Below are positions 24,990-36,284 of a stretch of DNA of 64,000 bases, piece by piece. The stretch's first letter is position 1; each line of letters begins with the position of its first letter. The notes beneath the pieces were generated by a model. It was not told the DNA's origin. It worked only from the letters and a program-made list of their open reading frames with translations, and ran no database searches. The position numbers and the translations under genes were made by a program. Location: NCBI RefSeq assembly GCF_000004195.4, contig NC_030682.2, positions 133,630,234-133,694,233 on the forward strand, given 5' to 3'. The stretch is from Xenopus tropicalis (taxonomy: Eukaryota; Chordata; Amphibia; Anura; Pipidae).

Positions 24990-25190
24990 AAACAGTGCTT
25001 AGTGATGCACTTTCTGTCACATGATTCACTAAAACTTGTGTATTATAATAATGTATCCCCCGTTGTAAAATATGAGGATATTGGAAGTCACCTCGGAGTT
25101 TCATGACTTGTATAAAATGGTCATGGAACTCCTCTGTGACTTATAATATCCTTATATTTTAAAACAGAGGGTACATTATTCACTATATAT
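24990..25190. mobile_element. Foldback element, imperfect inverted repeat of about 60-bp arms
   Basis: Arms at about 25047-25110 and 25120-25180 pair with each other: ataatgtatccccc with gagggtacattat, and ttcatgac with gtcatgga, around a short ttgtataaaatg centre. It is related to the start of the repeat at 21683. Confidence 0.75.
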
Positions 25191-25784
25191 TTATACACAA
25201 AACAATAGATGCATTAGTAAGCATTTTATTCCTGCTCCATACAATGTAAAATAAGGGCATGCATGTAAAAATATGGGTTTAGCCTTAAATACAGTGTTTA
25301 TTTTACCATTTACTGCAACTTTAATCATATACTAGTGAATTACAGAGAAAAATGCTTCTATCTAGGGCACTAAAATTATTTTGGTGTAAAACTCATGTGC
25401 ACAGGGAGGGCATTTGCAAGGGACCAAGGCAAGCAGGGTGTTTTATTCTACTTTAATTTGCCCAATGAAATAGCAGTAGGTAGTACTAAACAAATAGCCC
25501 TTTTCCCACTCTCTTACATTACTGTCTTAGAGTTCAGTTTAATTTTAGGTGGGGCTTATTTGATTATAAAGGCCAAGGCAAAATGCATTGTATGTATTGC
25601 ATCCCCCCACCCTTTCCCAAAGTGCTAACACCTTGCCCCTGATCCAGCCACTCATATATTAGAATAGTTAACAGCATATATACAATATTTATGTCTTTTG
25701 TACTTTTATCTATCACCTCCCAGGGGGCTCATTTGATGATGAATGCCAAGGAAAATTGCCATCCCCTGTCCTTTCACTCCTACC
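25191..25784. other. Intergenic, nothing recognised
   Basis: AT-rich sequence with no gene or defined repeat. Confidence 0.4.
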
Positions 25785-26268
25785 GTAATGAAAACTATAC
25801 CTCCAGAATTAATAGATAGATTATATAATATTAAGTGGCCTATTTAAAAATCTTACCAAACTGGAGTATATATATATCAGTAACTATTGCCCATTTACAT
25901 CCTTTCCCTTGGGCTGTGTGCTCCCTCAGAGATCAGCTGACAGAAAGTAAAGCAGCCCAAACTATAACAGGAAGTAGTGTGGAAGCAAAAGGCAGAACTC
26001 TGTCCATTCATTGGCTGATGGGGCCTAGCATGTATGTGTGCCTTGGCTTGTTTGTGTGCACTGTGACTCCTATGATCCCAGGGGGCGGCCCTTAATACTT
26101 AAAATGGCAGTTTTCTATTTAGGATTACCCAATAGCACATACTACTAAAAAAGTATATTTCTATGAAAATGGTTTATTTAGATGAAAGCAGGGTTTTACA
26201 TAAAAGCTTGTTTATGCAATATATTTTTATAGAGACCTACATTGTTCAGGGGTATGGTTTTCCTTTAA
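25785..26268. mobile_element. T2-type MITE (TTAAAGGAAAAC group), diverged
   Basis: The right end ggttttcctttaa (to 26268) and the interior (cagctgacagaaagtaaagc, cattggctgatggggcc) match, inverted, the better copy at 48303-48713. The left end is worn (aatgaaaactatacc). Confidence 0.7.
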
Positions 26269-27045
26269 AACTGGCCCTGATACATACAGGCTTCTCTTTA
26301 CAGCAACTATTTCTTCTAGATGAGGCTCGGACACCCTATGCATTCAATATTCTCCATTGGTGGTTCTTTACATTATATTTTTTTTTAACCTTAACTCTTA
26401 GACAATCTTTATCTCTTTCATGGTATCTAATGAGCTAGGCTGGGGCACCAAACCAGACATGCATTTTACATATCCCTCGGTAATGTGGACGAGTCACTAT
26501 ATTTTACATGAGGTCGCGTCAACATAGCCATTAGAGCAAGACTGAGAGTCTGCAGCAATCCATCCAGACTACACATGCTAATGGTCTCCCTCCGACCAAC
26601 ATGTACTTGCAAGGAAACCATGTGTAGATATTGAGGTTAACCACAAAGCAGAAAACATGAAATGTTTATAAAAAGATAACCCTGCTTAATTATAATTCCT
26701 CCACCCGCGCAGAAACACTGCTCACAATAACCTGTTATTTCTGCCTCAATGGAACAACAAAGGGCTCCCAAATACCAATCACATGCGAACACCAATTTAT
26801 GTTACATTAGTAAAACCTGGGAATGGCCATGACTCTATCTGTATGAAAATATTGAGTTTGTAGGCCTGGAGTTGATTTAAGCCTTGCCAGATTTAGAATG
26901 GACTAATTAATTATCCTGCATGGTTTTTTTCTTCCCTGGAAAAGTGGAAAGTTAAATCTAGGTCTAGTAACCCATTGCAACCAATCAGATATTTGTATCC
27001 AAACAGCAGATCATTACACACTACCTTGGTTACTACAGGTACTAG
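26269..27045. other. Intergenic; candidate conserved block 26450-26900
   Basis: 26450-26900 has even composition, no repeats and distinct words (acatgaggtcgcgtcaacat, acaataacctgttatttctg). I infer a possible conserved non-coding element; not testable here. Confidence 0.4.
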
Positions 27046-27943
27046 TACAGGTATGGGATCCCTTATCCGGAAACCTGATGTCCAGAAAGCTCCAAATTAC
27101 GGAAAGCCTGTCTCCCATAGACTCCATTTTAATCAAATAATTCAGATTTTTAAAAATTGATTTCATGTTTGTCTGTAATAATAAAACAGTGCTTTGTACT
27201 TGATCCCAACTAAGATATAATTACCCCTTATTGGGGGCAGAACAGCCCTATTGAGTTTATTTCATGATTAAATGATTCCCTTTTCTCTGTAATAATAAAA
27301 CAGTACCTGTACTTGATCCCAACTAAGATATAATTAATCCTTATTGGGGGCAAAACAGCCCTATTGGGTTTATTTAATGGTTAAATGATTCCCTTTTCTC
27401 TGTAATAATAAAACAGTACCTGTACTTGATCCCAACTAAGATATAATTAATCCTTATTGGGGGCAGAACAGCCCTATTGGGTTTATTTAATGGTTAAAAG
27501 ATTCCCTTTTCTCTGTAATAATAAAACAGTACCTGTACTTGATCCCAACTAAGATATAATTACCCCTTATTGGAGGCAGAACAGCCCTATTGGGTTTATT
27601 TAATGGTTAAATGATTCCCTTTTCTCTGTAATAATAAAACAGTACCTGTACTTGATCCCAACTAAGATATAATTACCCCTTATTGGGGGCAGAACAGCCC
27701 TATTGGGTTTATTTAATGGTTAAATGATTCCCTTTTCTCTGTAATAATAAAACAGTGCTTTGTATTTGATCCCAACTAAGATATAATTAATCCTTACTGG
27801 GTGCAAAATAATCCGATTGGGTTTAATTACTGTTTTATTGATTTTTAGTAGACTTAAGGTATGAAGATCCAAATTACGGAAATACCCCATATCAGGAATA
27901 CCCTTGGTCCCGAGCATTCTGGATAACGGGTCCTATATCTGTA
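27046..27943. mobile_element. TA-flanked MITE (TACAGGTATG ends) with six 113-bp units
   Basis: It starts tacaggtatgggatccctta and ends gggtcctatatctgta. The word ctgtaataataaaacagt recurs at 27173, 27287, 27400, 27513, 27626 and 27739 (113-114 bp apart). Orientation is opposite to the copy at 10042-10652. Confidence 0.9.
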
Positions 27944-28689
27944 CTCGAGTTTTATTCTGTTACAAAATTATCCTCTATATGCTAAAATGAGATTAAGAGA
28001 GGGGCTGTTTGACATATTCAGCTCTCTGTAGTTTCACCAGATCCCAGATTAGTATTTCCTTCTAATGGATTTTATCAATATAACTAGAGATTTCATAGGA
28101 ACCCTGAGTTTATGTAGCAAACTTTACTTCTCAAGTTGTTAAAAGCCAGAGGGGAGGTTTCCTCCAAATAATGTACTTTCTTGGTAATTTGGAATATTGT
28201 GGAGTTCTGCATTGGGTCACATGCCCAGATAATACCCACAAAGTAGTCAGGTTTTGGGGAAAAAAGGTCCCTGATTCACTGACCAAGCAGATGGTCTGCA
28301 GGTACCCAGGTTCGATTGCCGGCTCACATATCCCCCACCTCCCAGAGTTTAAAGTTTTCCCCGACCTGGTTGATCTGCCTCTAGAGTGACAACTTCCGGT
28401 TCTGCAGGACCCAAATCGGAATAAAGTTATAGCAGGTCAACAGTCCAGGTCAGGTTGCGAGTTAACTTGCCCAGGTTTGGCTCAAGTCTGCCAAACTGGA
28501 CTCTAGCACCAAGCCCTGCAAAGTAGCACTACTAGCATTTCCATGTTTCCAGGGTTGGGCTAGACCATTTAGAGCCCACTCTCACAACAAGAAGATGGAG
28601 ACAGGACAGATATGAATTGACCCTCTCTTGCTTCCCTGAGCCACCGGATTCCCAATATGTTACAGGCCACACCCCAAATTGTAGACTTG
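27944..28689. other. Intergenic with weak repeat debris
   Basis: 28230-28560 has caggtcaggttgcgagtt-type words resembling frog hAT debris, but no ends are visible. No gene. Confidence 0.35.
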
Positions 28690-28697
28690 GTTCAAGC

Positions 28698-28934
28698 CAG
28701 GGTGGGACTGGGGGGTGCAGGGCCCACCGGGGCTCCCGCCCCAGGGGTCCTGCGGGTGCCCGCGCCGGCCACGTCCCCTAACCCCCCCGCAGGGTCCCCC
28801 ACCCGATGTCTTCCCCTGAGCGCGTGTAAATCTAACGCATCAGGGGAGGAACTGTCGTGCAGAGGGAACACCGGCAAGGGTAGGGTTTGGCCCGCCGGGA
28901 CCCACTAGGACTGGTGCTCACCAGTCCAACCCTG
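28698..28934. mobile_element. GC-rich hAT MITE, perfect target duplication GTTCAAGC
   Basis: gttcaagc lies at 28690-28697 and 28935-28942. The ends are cagggtgggactgg and ccagtccaaccctg. 237 bp, very GC-rich relative to its surroundings. The open frames in it are accidental. Confidence 0.9.
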
Positions 28935-29133
28935 GTTCAAGCTTCATGTCCAAGTGGGCAATCTCTTCCAGAGAAAACTTGGTTTGGATTCAAGCAATCT
29001 ACCTTACAAGTGTACATTTGAATTATATTGAAAAAAAGTCACAAAAGGTTATTGAACATGCCCACCTCCATGTCCTATGCCCCTGCAAAGCATAGACAGA
29101 GAATAATAGAATAATGAATTGTAGGGAGGCTTC

Positions 29134-29415
29134 AGGTGGCCATACACGGGCCGATTGTAGCTGCCGATATCAGTCCCTTGGATCAATTCGGCAGATTATC
29201 GGCCCGTGTAGGGGCACAAACGATGGGCCTGCCCAACCGACATCTGGTCTGAAATTGGCCAGCTATTTATTAGGCAGGTTAAAAGATTCAGTCGGAACCG
29301 ACTGTGCCATTGCCCCAGGGCCAAACAATCGAATTAGCCTACATTTTCCCGATATCGCCCACCCGTAGGTGGGGATATCGGGACAATATCCGCTCGTGTG
29401 GCGGCCTCGCCACCT
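29134..29415. mobile_element. PIF/Harbinger-type MITE
   Basis: The left end is aggtggccatacacgggcc and the right end ctcgccacct followed by TTA. The left flank reads TTC, so the target copy is worn on one side. Interior words gccgatatc and gatatcgg as in the copy at 14812. Confidence 0.8.
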
Positions 29416-30497
29416 TTATTCTCCTAAAAAAAAGAGACCAACTGCTGTATATCTTCCTATAGGACTATACGTTTTAGAAAGGACGTTTTATCCATCTGCC
29501 TTTTACATGCCAAGACCCAAGCCGTAACCAGTTTGGGACAGAAATCAATTTTTCCAAATTTCCGCGTAAACCATTATCTGATCTTCGTAGTAAAGGTGTT
29601 AAGCAGCAATAACATCTCGGCCCAATTAGTTTGTTCCATTACGGGGCAGACTTCTTTTCTTGGAAGTTCCTGTACTTGGTCAGCCATTGTATTACTCTCG
29701 AGCTAATTTTGCCTCCGTTTAATTTAGATGGCCTTTATTAAACAAACACAGTAACCGCTCCATTAAAAGTAGAAACCCATGTGTGGGTGTGTGTGTGTCA
29801 CAAAAGGTTTATTATGAGTCTCCAGTCCGACGCAGACATCAGAGTCCTCTAAACACTGACAAGGATGTTAATCACTGTAAATACATTCTTTTAGGGTTTT
29901 CTGTTTGTACCCCCTGGAGTTGCCCTTTTACATGAAAGAGCATATTTCCTAGTAGGTCTTCAATTAGCGTGATGCAGTAAAATGCAGCTCTCATTCACCA
30001 GAAGACATCCTCTGTAAATTAACTTGGTTACAAAGAAGCATTTCATTAGCACGAGAGATGTCACGTTATTGCCAGGGACGGCGGAAAGTCACTTCGCCTA
30101 TTGTTGTCCTACTTCATCTTTTCTCAACGAATGCCTAGAATATTGCTCTTCATCGGGGCAATAAAAGCATTATGTTGGGCCATATACCTTGGCTATAACT
30201 CGGAATGGGGGGCTAAGTGACCTTTTTATGCCTCTGCAGTTAAAACCCATTTCACTGTTTGAGCAGAAAATTCCCACAGAGATATATGGCCGCCCTACGT
30301 AAGAGCGCTGGAGGCCGTCAATACTAATGGAATCATTTAGTTGCACAAAAGGACACAAATTAGATTCTCTACACTGGGAAGAGGAGTTTATATTTAGGGC
30401 TATGACACAGTGGATGTTTTGATCAGTGCTACTAAGCAGCAGATATGAAATGCCGAGAATCTTATTGTAGCCAATTGGAAATGACCTACGGAGAGTC
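29416..30497. other. Intergenic; candidate conserved block 29500-30120
   Basis: A long unrepeated stretch with non-random words (cctttattaaacaaacacag, gatgttaatcactgtaaata, cagggacggcggaaagtcac). It looks like the strongest candidate conserved non-coding region between eif3e and its downstream neighbour. Inference only. Confidence 0.45.
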
Positions 30498-30500
30498 TTA

Positions 30501-30594
30501 GGCTGATGCCACACCAGGCGTAGGGCTGATTTTTTCGGCAAGCGGAAAAACGCTTGCCGAAAAAATCAGCCCTACGCCTGGTGTGGCATCAGCC
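30501..30594. mobile_element. 94-bp palindromic MITE, PIF/Harbinger type, TTA duplication
   Basis: A perfect 44-bp inverted repeat (30501-30544 and 30551-30594) around a 6-nt loop, gaaaaa. TTA flanks both sides (30498-30500 and 30595-30597). The ends ggctgatgccacaccaggcg are like those of the element at 62817-63581. The arms have no mismatches. Confidence 0.9.
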
Positions 30595-30619
30595 TTAAAG
30601 CGGAATTCACCGCTGAATT

Positions 30620-31060
30620 GCTGAAGAGCCCCACACAACACAGAAACCCCTAATATACCTATCAGTGTAATCTATGCCTTCAAAAAGCATAAATAAATAC
30701 TATTTTTATATGCTGAAATCCAGCTGCAAAACAGTTCTTCTCTTTCTGCATCATTTGAAATCCTGGCAGGGGAGGAGGGACTAAAACACTGATGTTACAA
30801 ATTATAACATAACCCACAATGCATTGCACTGTGATGTTCCTATCCTTATTGACATCACGTGTGCAGGGAATTGTGGGATTGGGAGGATGCAGGCTGAAGG
30901 CAGGCTGAGGGCAGTCGACTACTATTACTACTGTCAGCCAGATCAGCAGGGGGAAAGGGGGCAGGGCTTAGGGAACTGTTCCAAACCATATTACATTAAA
31001 AATCATGAAAATGCTGCATATTTTTTGATCAATGTATATTGCAAAGTTGCCTGAAATTAT
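30620..31060. mobile_element. T2-like MITE debris
   Basis: Words such as aacccacaatgcattgcact and ggaattgtgggattgg, and the tail tatattgcaaagttgc, are shared by internal parts of large T2 MITEs. No intact ends. Confidence 0.35.
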
Positions 31061-31296
31061 GAAGTATCATATTGGCAAACTGCTTGTGTGCCTTGTACCA
31101 TATAATAAGCTCTAACCAATTTTGTTTACCACTAGAAAGTGGCCAAACATATGGTCTGCCAATTATCTCCTACAAATTAGATCAGGGTAACAATATTTCT
31201 ATATTTTCACAATGGTGCAAATAGAATAGAACTTGATCTGCCATTAGCCAATCAAGGACATGCCGATCTACCCTTTTCTATGGGCTTTAAATAAAC

Positions 31297-31522
31297 TAGG
31301 GATGTACTGAATCCAGAATTCAGTTTGGTACTTGGCCAAGAATCGGGTGAATTCACGGTCCTGGCTGAACCGAATCCTAAAAATCACGTGACTTTTTGTC
31401 ACGTAAACACAGAAGTTGAAACATGTGCTAATTAGGATTTAGTTTGGTATTTGGTCCAATTCTTTACAAAGGATTCGGGGGTTCGGCCAAATCCAAAAAA
31501 GTGATCTGCCCAAAACATTGGA
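31297..31522. mobile_element. hAT-like MITE (TAGGGATGNACTGAATCC)
   Basis: The left end tagggatgtactgaatcc and interior ttcggccaaatcc match the family at 6567-6862. The right end is not intact. Confidence 0.6.
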
Positions 31523-32409
31523 GGTGCCCTGTATATCTGAAAGAGTGAGAGAAAACATCAAGTATTCCAGAAGTCCTGTAGTTTAAAACTCCATCCCACA
31601 GAATTGTACATCCATACTCTGGGTTTTCATATCGAAATATCTATTTTTTTCCATTTCATTATGCTATTGATGTATACTTATCACCAGGCAGTTTTCTGTT
31701 CTTAACCAATATACTTTGCTTTCATAAAATGTTTCACCTTGCTAAATAGTCCTCTGCTAGTTAATCCTGTTAGCCACTGAAACCAACTCATCTGTGTTTG
31801 CCGGTGACCCAAAACCATGCAGGATAATTGAATCCATCCAGGATGTGTCATCCTTGCGGGGGGAATCTGAACAAACATGCAATCTACACTCCTCAAAATA
31901 GACCTTACTGAGACAAAAAGAGAGTGTGACTAAACTGATAAAGAGTATAGAGGGAAAACATGTCCGAGTTGGGTTAGTATGCCTTGCTGAAGAGGTGCAT
32001 AAGATGCATGGTGTGTGTGAGTAAAATCACAATATTTGCTATATTGCCAAAATATGCTGAGAGACTCTCTAATAAATCCCATGAACAAAGTAAGGTCCAT
32101 ACAGAAAGGGTTTGGGAAAACTTGGCTGGCCTGCACAGAGCCCTGTCAACCATCAACCAACTGAGCATCGATGAGATGAATTGCAACACTTTGCACTGGT
32201 GTTTTTTGCATGATTTCTTGTATGTTTAATGCATACACACTTTTTTTTGTAGAATCCTGGGGAATATGTTGGTGTTTTATATATACATAATGATAATAAT
32301 ACCAGTGCTAGACCCTCATCTCGGGAAGCAGATATCCGTAAATTACAAAGAGCATGGGTTTTAAGGCAACTTATTCCAAGTTACATTAAAATTGACATCT
32401 CCTAAGACG
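31523..32409. other. Intergenic, nothing recognised apart from an L2-like tail near 32246-32300
   Basis: ggggaatatgttggtgtttt followed by a TAA-rich end resembles the L2 tail. No gene. Confidence 0.4.
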
Positions 32410-32417
32410 CCCTACAC

Positions 32418-32604
32418 CAGGGGTGGTCAGACCTTTTTCATCCGCGATCGACCGATGACCGGGGAATGCGGAAGTGTGGTGTGAATGCATACATACGCGA
32501 AGCAGCGTACATACGCATTCACGCCGCACTTCCGCATCCGCGGCTTCATTGCGGTCCACCAGAAATCCGCGGGTGGACTGCGATCGACGTATTGGCCACC
32601 CCTG
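32418..32604. mobile_element. CpG-rich hAT MITE/hairpin, perfect target duplication CCCTACAC
   Basis: ccctacac lies at 32410-32417 and 32605-32612. The ends are caggggtggtcag and ttggccacccctg. The two halves pair along most of their length (gcggaagtgtgg with ccgcacttccgc), making a 187-bp near-palindrome full of CpG. Confidence 0.92.
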
Positions 32605-33089
32605 CCCTACACATTTCATTTCCTATGGGCACTTACTCATGGGTTACTTGCCCAACCTCTTACTGATTTCCCAGAAATGTAGAGGACCAGCTACTTATCA
32701 ATACCCTTGGTTGACCATATATCAAGCTCCCCAATAACTTGATCACCAGTAGATCCTTCATGAAGGCATCTCTTGATATTCTCTTACTGAAGTGATTTTA
32801 CTGCGAGGCAGATCCAGCAGTTCCAAGAAGTGGAATCCCTTTTTTTTTAATCAAATAAGAATGTGAAAAGTTGGAAATTAAGACTTTTCGGCAGTCAAAT
32901 ATTGTGGGATGCTTTAAAAACTAATCTCCGATGCTGTAAAATATGATTAGAGTTCCATGGTTTTAGTTTATCTACATTCAACATTGAATGAGAAACATAA
33001 TCTATCCAACTGTATCTTATTCTGACAGACAGTAATGCTGTATTGAAAATAAGACTACAAGATCAGTTACATTATTAGTAGACATGGGC

Positions 33090-33860
33090 AACTACATCTG
33101 ATTTGCAGGATGTTGATGTGAGGACATCCAGCGAGATCTCCATGAAGTCCTCCTAATACAGCGACTGGTCAAGGTTTCACTCACAATATCCTTGTTTAGT
33201 TGTAAATGATCCCAGAAAATGTTTGGAATCCTTGATACAGCATCGGACCTCTTGGATCAATGGACCTAAGATCCTGTCCAGTATGATAACCATTAGTTTA
33301 AAAACTGAACCCACAAAAGAATCTATAGGGCGAACCAGTGGATGGACAGGTTCTTAATGGCTTTTGGGAATAGTATAAAAATGGGCTCCCCTGTGAAGTG
33401 TTTAATAAAGCTCCCTGTTATAGAATGTGCAATCAACCCTCAGCAACATCATCTGCAGTGGATCTTTTCTAGACATGACATACTGTGGACAAAATTTAGT
33501 CACAGCACTGCCATTGCAGCTTCTGTAATGTCAAGCACTGTTGGAACCAGTGATTTTAGTCCTAAATTCTTTGCAATTTTAGAAGGTATTTAGGAAACTA
33601 CTCAAACTGCTTTTTAAAAATTTGCTTTTTGGTTAATGCATTTTTTAAGACGTGGACCTCTGAAAAGTCATTCCTCTACCTTTTGGCCATGAATGCAAAA
33701 TGCATGGTTGCTGTCCTTTTAAAAAAAAGGACATTACATTAGTCAGGCCGCTCCTCAAACAACTGACCCATGCATTAGACACCACATCAGTATCTAGGGA
33801 ACAAAAATGACGTCCCATCTTAGATCTCCATGACTTTCTAAATTTCATTAAAGGCAACGC
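33090..33860 (-). pseudogene. Decayed reverse transcriptase, Penelope- or LINE-like
   Basis: The minus strand, with stops and frame changes, reads SVFKLMVIILDRILGPLIQE then VRCCIKDSKHFLGSF, similar in layout to the RT segment '...l-P-s-y-i-k-D-t-x-x-f-L' of Penelope-like elements. Another frame upstream at 33645-33857 (minus) contains FFLKGQQPC and may be part of it. Family assignment is tentative. Confidence 0.4.
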
Positions 33861-34833
33861 ACATATGGGCAGCCCTCAGGGCTTATGAAACCACATTGGA
33901 CTGAACATTATAGAACTCTATAAGAGTTTGGGTTGCTAGGGAATCTGTGGTTTGTAATGCAGTAAGAGCAGAAGGGTCAACGCTTAACTGTTGTGTGTTC
34001 AAAATGCACTTAGCCAGCAAAAAAATAAACCCCCCTAATATTTGTTTAGAAAAATAAAAGCTAAATGCAGCCCAAGGGATGATCTAAACTGATCAGAAAA
34101 CACCCCAGCCCCATTCTTTCCATTACAACAAATGACAATTGATTTGGATAAGCAGTTATAAGGGAGGATTGTGCATTTGTACGGATTGCTGACTTTGGAG
34201 CAGGAAATACCATACTGTGTGGAAATGCTGAGTAATAAACAGAAAATATGCTGGGTATCCTCATGTATTGTATGTAAGAGAATTCAGAGCAACAGGGTAG
34301 GGCAATATACTGTATTAATTTCAAGAGGAATTGGGGGTTAAAAGTAGAAGTTGATAACATAAGACAATTTAGCCCAATTTATTTATCAAGCTGGCTAACA
34401 TATGCCCTTAATTGCATTTTGAATTTCGAGGGAAAGCCCATTAGGGCAGTGATCATAATGTAATGTGCATTTGATCACTGGCTGAACTAATAAATGGGCC
34501 TTTAGCTTGAAACAAGTGTTGGGGAGACTGCTGAATGATCAGATCAATTCATCAAATTAGGCCACTAACCATTTTATCAGTTGTTGGGTTTATTTGGAGG
34601 AATCCATATTGTATGTATGAGCTGGCCCCTTTATGGAAGTCATATGACCTTGGTTCATTGTCTATGGTGGCCATTGGCTAAAACCTTAATGCTCGCACTG
34701 TTAGTATCAGCCTTTGCTGCATAGTCTAGACATGTGGAAGCAGAATAACTACAGTAACTGCTGAACATCCCAAGTCATGAGATGTTGTAAACAATCACTC
34801 CTACCTCCTCTCAACTGTCAATTTTTTATTTCA

Positions 34834-35013
34834 GATTCCTTTCTGAACCTTGTATACAGACTGCCTGAGATTAAGAGAGATTCCTTTCTGAACCTTGTAT
34901 ACAGACTGCCTGAGATTAAGAGAGATTCCTTTCTGAACTTTGTATACAGACTGCCTGAGATTAAGAGAGATTCCTTTCTGAACCTTGTATACAGACTGCC
35001 TGAGATTAAGAGA
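34834..35013. repeat. 45-bp tandem repeat, 4 copies
   Basis: gattcctttctgaaccttgt ... gagattaagaga recurs every 45 bp from 34834; one copy has aactt for acctt. As 45 is a multiple of 3, both strands stay open, giving repeated DSFLNLVYRLPEIKR on the plus strand. There is no sign it is a gene. Confidence 0.95.
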
Positions 35014-36045
35014 TGCCTCCATATGGTTACCTTGACCGAATAGCTGGTGTAACCAATTGCAAGCTGGCATTATTGTTCAGAATACCTGAATACGCAGTTG
35101 TATTAATGCTGCAGGGCTTTGTACACCTCCAGGTAAGCCTAATACCTGCTGATATGTGAGGTTTCTGTCAGTAAGACTGGCTTAGGTGTCTGTAATTGAG
35201 AACTGGTATTTATTTTAGGTGAAGTTATTACATAAGTTACAGTATCTTAGTTTCATGGGAAAAAAAAAGTTGGCTGTTCCAGATATTTTAACTATGCCAG
35301 CAGTTTTACATTACCAGTAAACATTTAAAAGATATATGGAACCACTTGAATTCACCCTAAAATGATTTTCATACACACAAACTCTCTTCCCATGGATCAA
35401 GTAGTACTTGTCTTCATAGCTGGGCAGATATTAACATCTGGCTAAAGTTGTACTGCCTCCAGGCTGGCGACTCTTGTCTGTTTAATCCAATTAAATAGGT
35501 TGTTCAACTAAATGGCCCAGACCACGCGTTCCCCTTCTACACACCCTTCTTCTGCCTCCTGAGTGACCTACAGTAGCAGCCAGATAAGTTCCAGTACCCG
35601 GGGATGGGGGGGGGGGGGGGGGTGGCGTTGTTGAACATAGGTCCACTATGCCAGTCCTAACATAACATTAGCCAGCACAGATAAACAGATGTAGAAACAG
35701 TGATGGACATGGATTATACCCCATCAATGTGTCAGTATTAATGCAAATATATAGAATTTATGGGAAATCTAGGCAAGTTGTGGCAACCTTGGCAGCTAAA
35801 TAGCAGAAGGCCCAGCAAAGGCCCAGTCTAGAATATTACACAGTGTTGAAAAAAAAAGTCTCTTTGTAATCTATCCTTCAGCCAGTAGATGACATCCACT
35901 GCCATTCCAGTATTGAGGTTCCTGCTCACCTCCTCATAAAAGGCAATTAAATGAGTCTATTACACAGAAAACCATGCTGGCACAAACTTATAGTACTGAG
36001 ATTTGCAATGCATTCAAGTACCCTATCCCATCCCTTATTACCCCT
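35014..36045. other. Intergenic; 17-base G run at 35606-35622
   Basis: Nothing else recognised. The G run sits in otherwise ordinary sequence. Confidence 0.45.
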
Positions 36046-36284
36046 TCCAAAAGCTTTAAAACTACTTATGTCAGACTAACTGGCCTATAGTTTTCAGGCT
36101 GAGAATGACATCCTTTTTTGAATAACAGAATCAAATTAGAAATTCGCCAATCTCTTGGCACCATGCCAGACCTCAATGAATCCTGAAAAATTGAGTGAAG
36201 AAGTTTGCCAACCACAGAGCAAAGCTCATTTAATATCCTGGGATGAATACCAGTGCTTAAAAGATATATTAAAGATGTAGACAA
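36046..36284 (-). pseudogene. LINE reverse transcriptase fragment (CR1/L2-like)
   Basis: The minus strand encodes HPRILNELCSVVGKLLHSIF, then RSGMVPRDWRISNLILLFKK and ENYRPVSLT. This is the finger region of non-LTR reverse transcriptases ('...P-x-D-W-k-x-A...F-K-K-G...N-Y-R-P-V-S-L-T'). It is cut off at both ends. Confidence 0.9.

Noticed and set aside
24688..25104. 138-codon minus-strand frame
   Set aside because: It runs through the TA microsatellite (poly Tyr-Ile) and the foldback element; no homology.
28657..28908. 83-codon GC-rich frame
   Set aside because: It lies across a GC-rich hAT MITE with clear target duplication.
30170..30541. 123-codon minus-strand frame
   Set aside because: It starts inside the palindromic MITE arm and has no family resemblance or splice context.
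34777..35070. Repeat protein DSFLNLVYRLPEIKR, open on both strands
   Set aside because: A 45-bp DNA repeat keeps frame by its length; no promoter, splice sites or homology seen.
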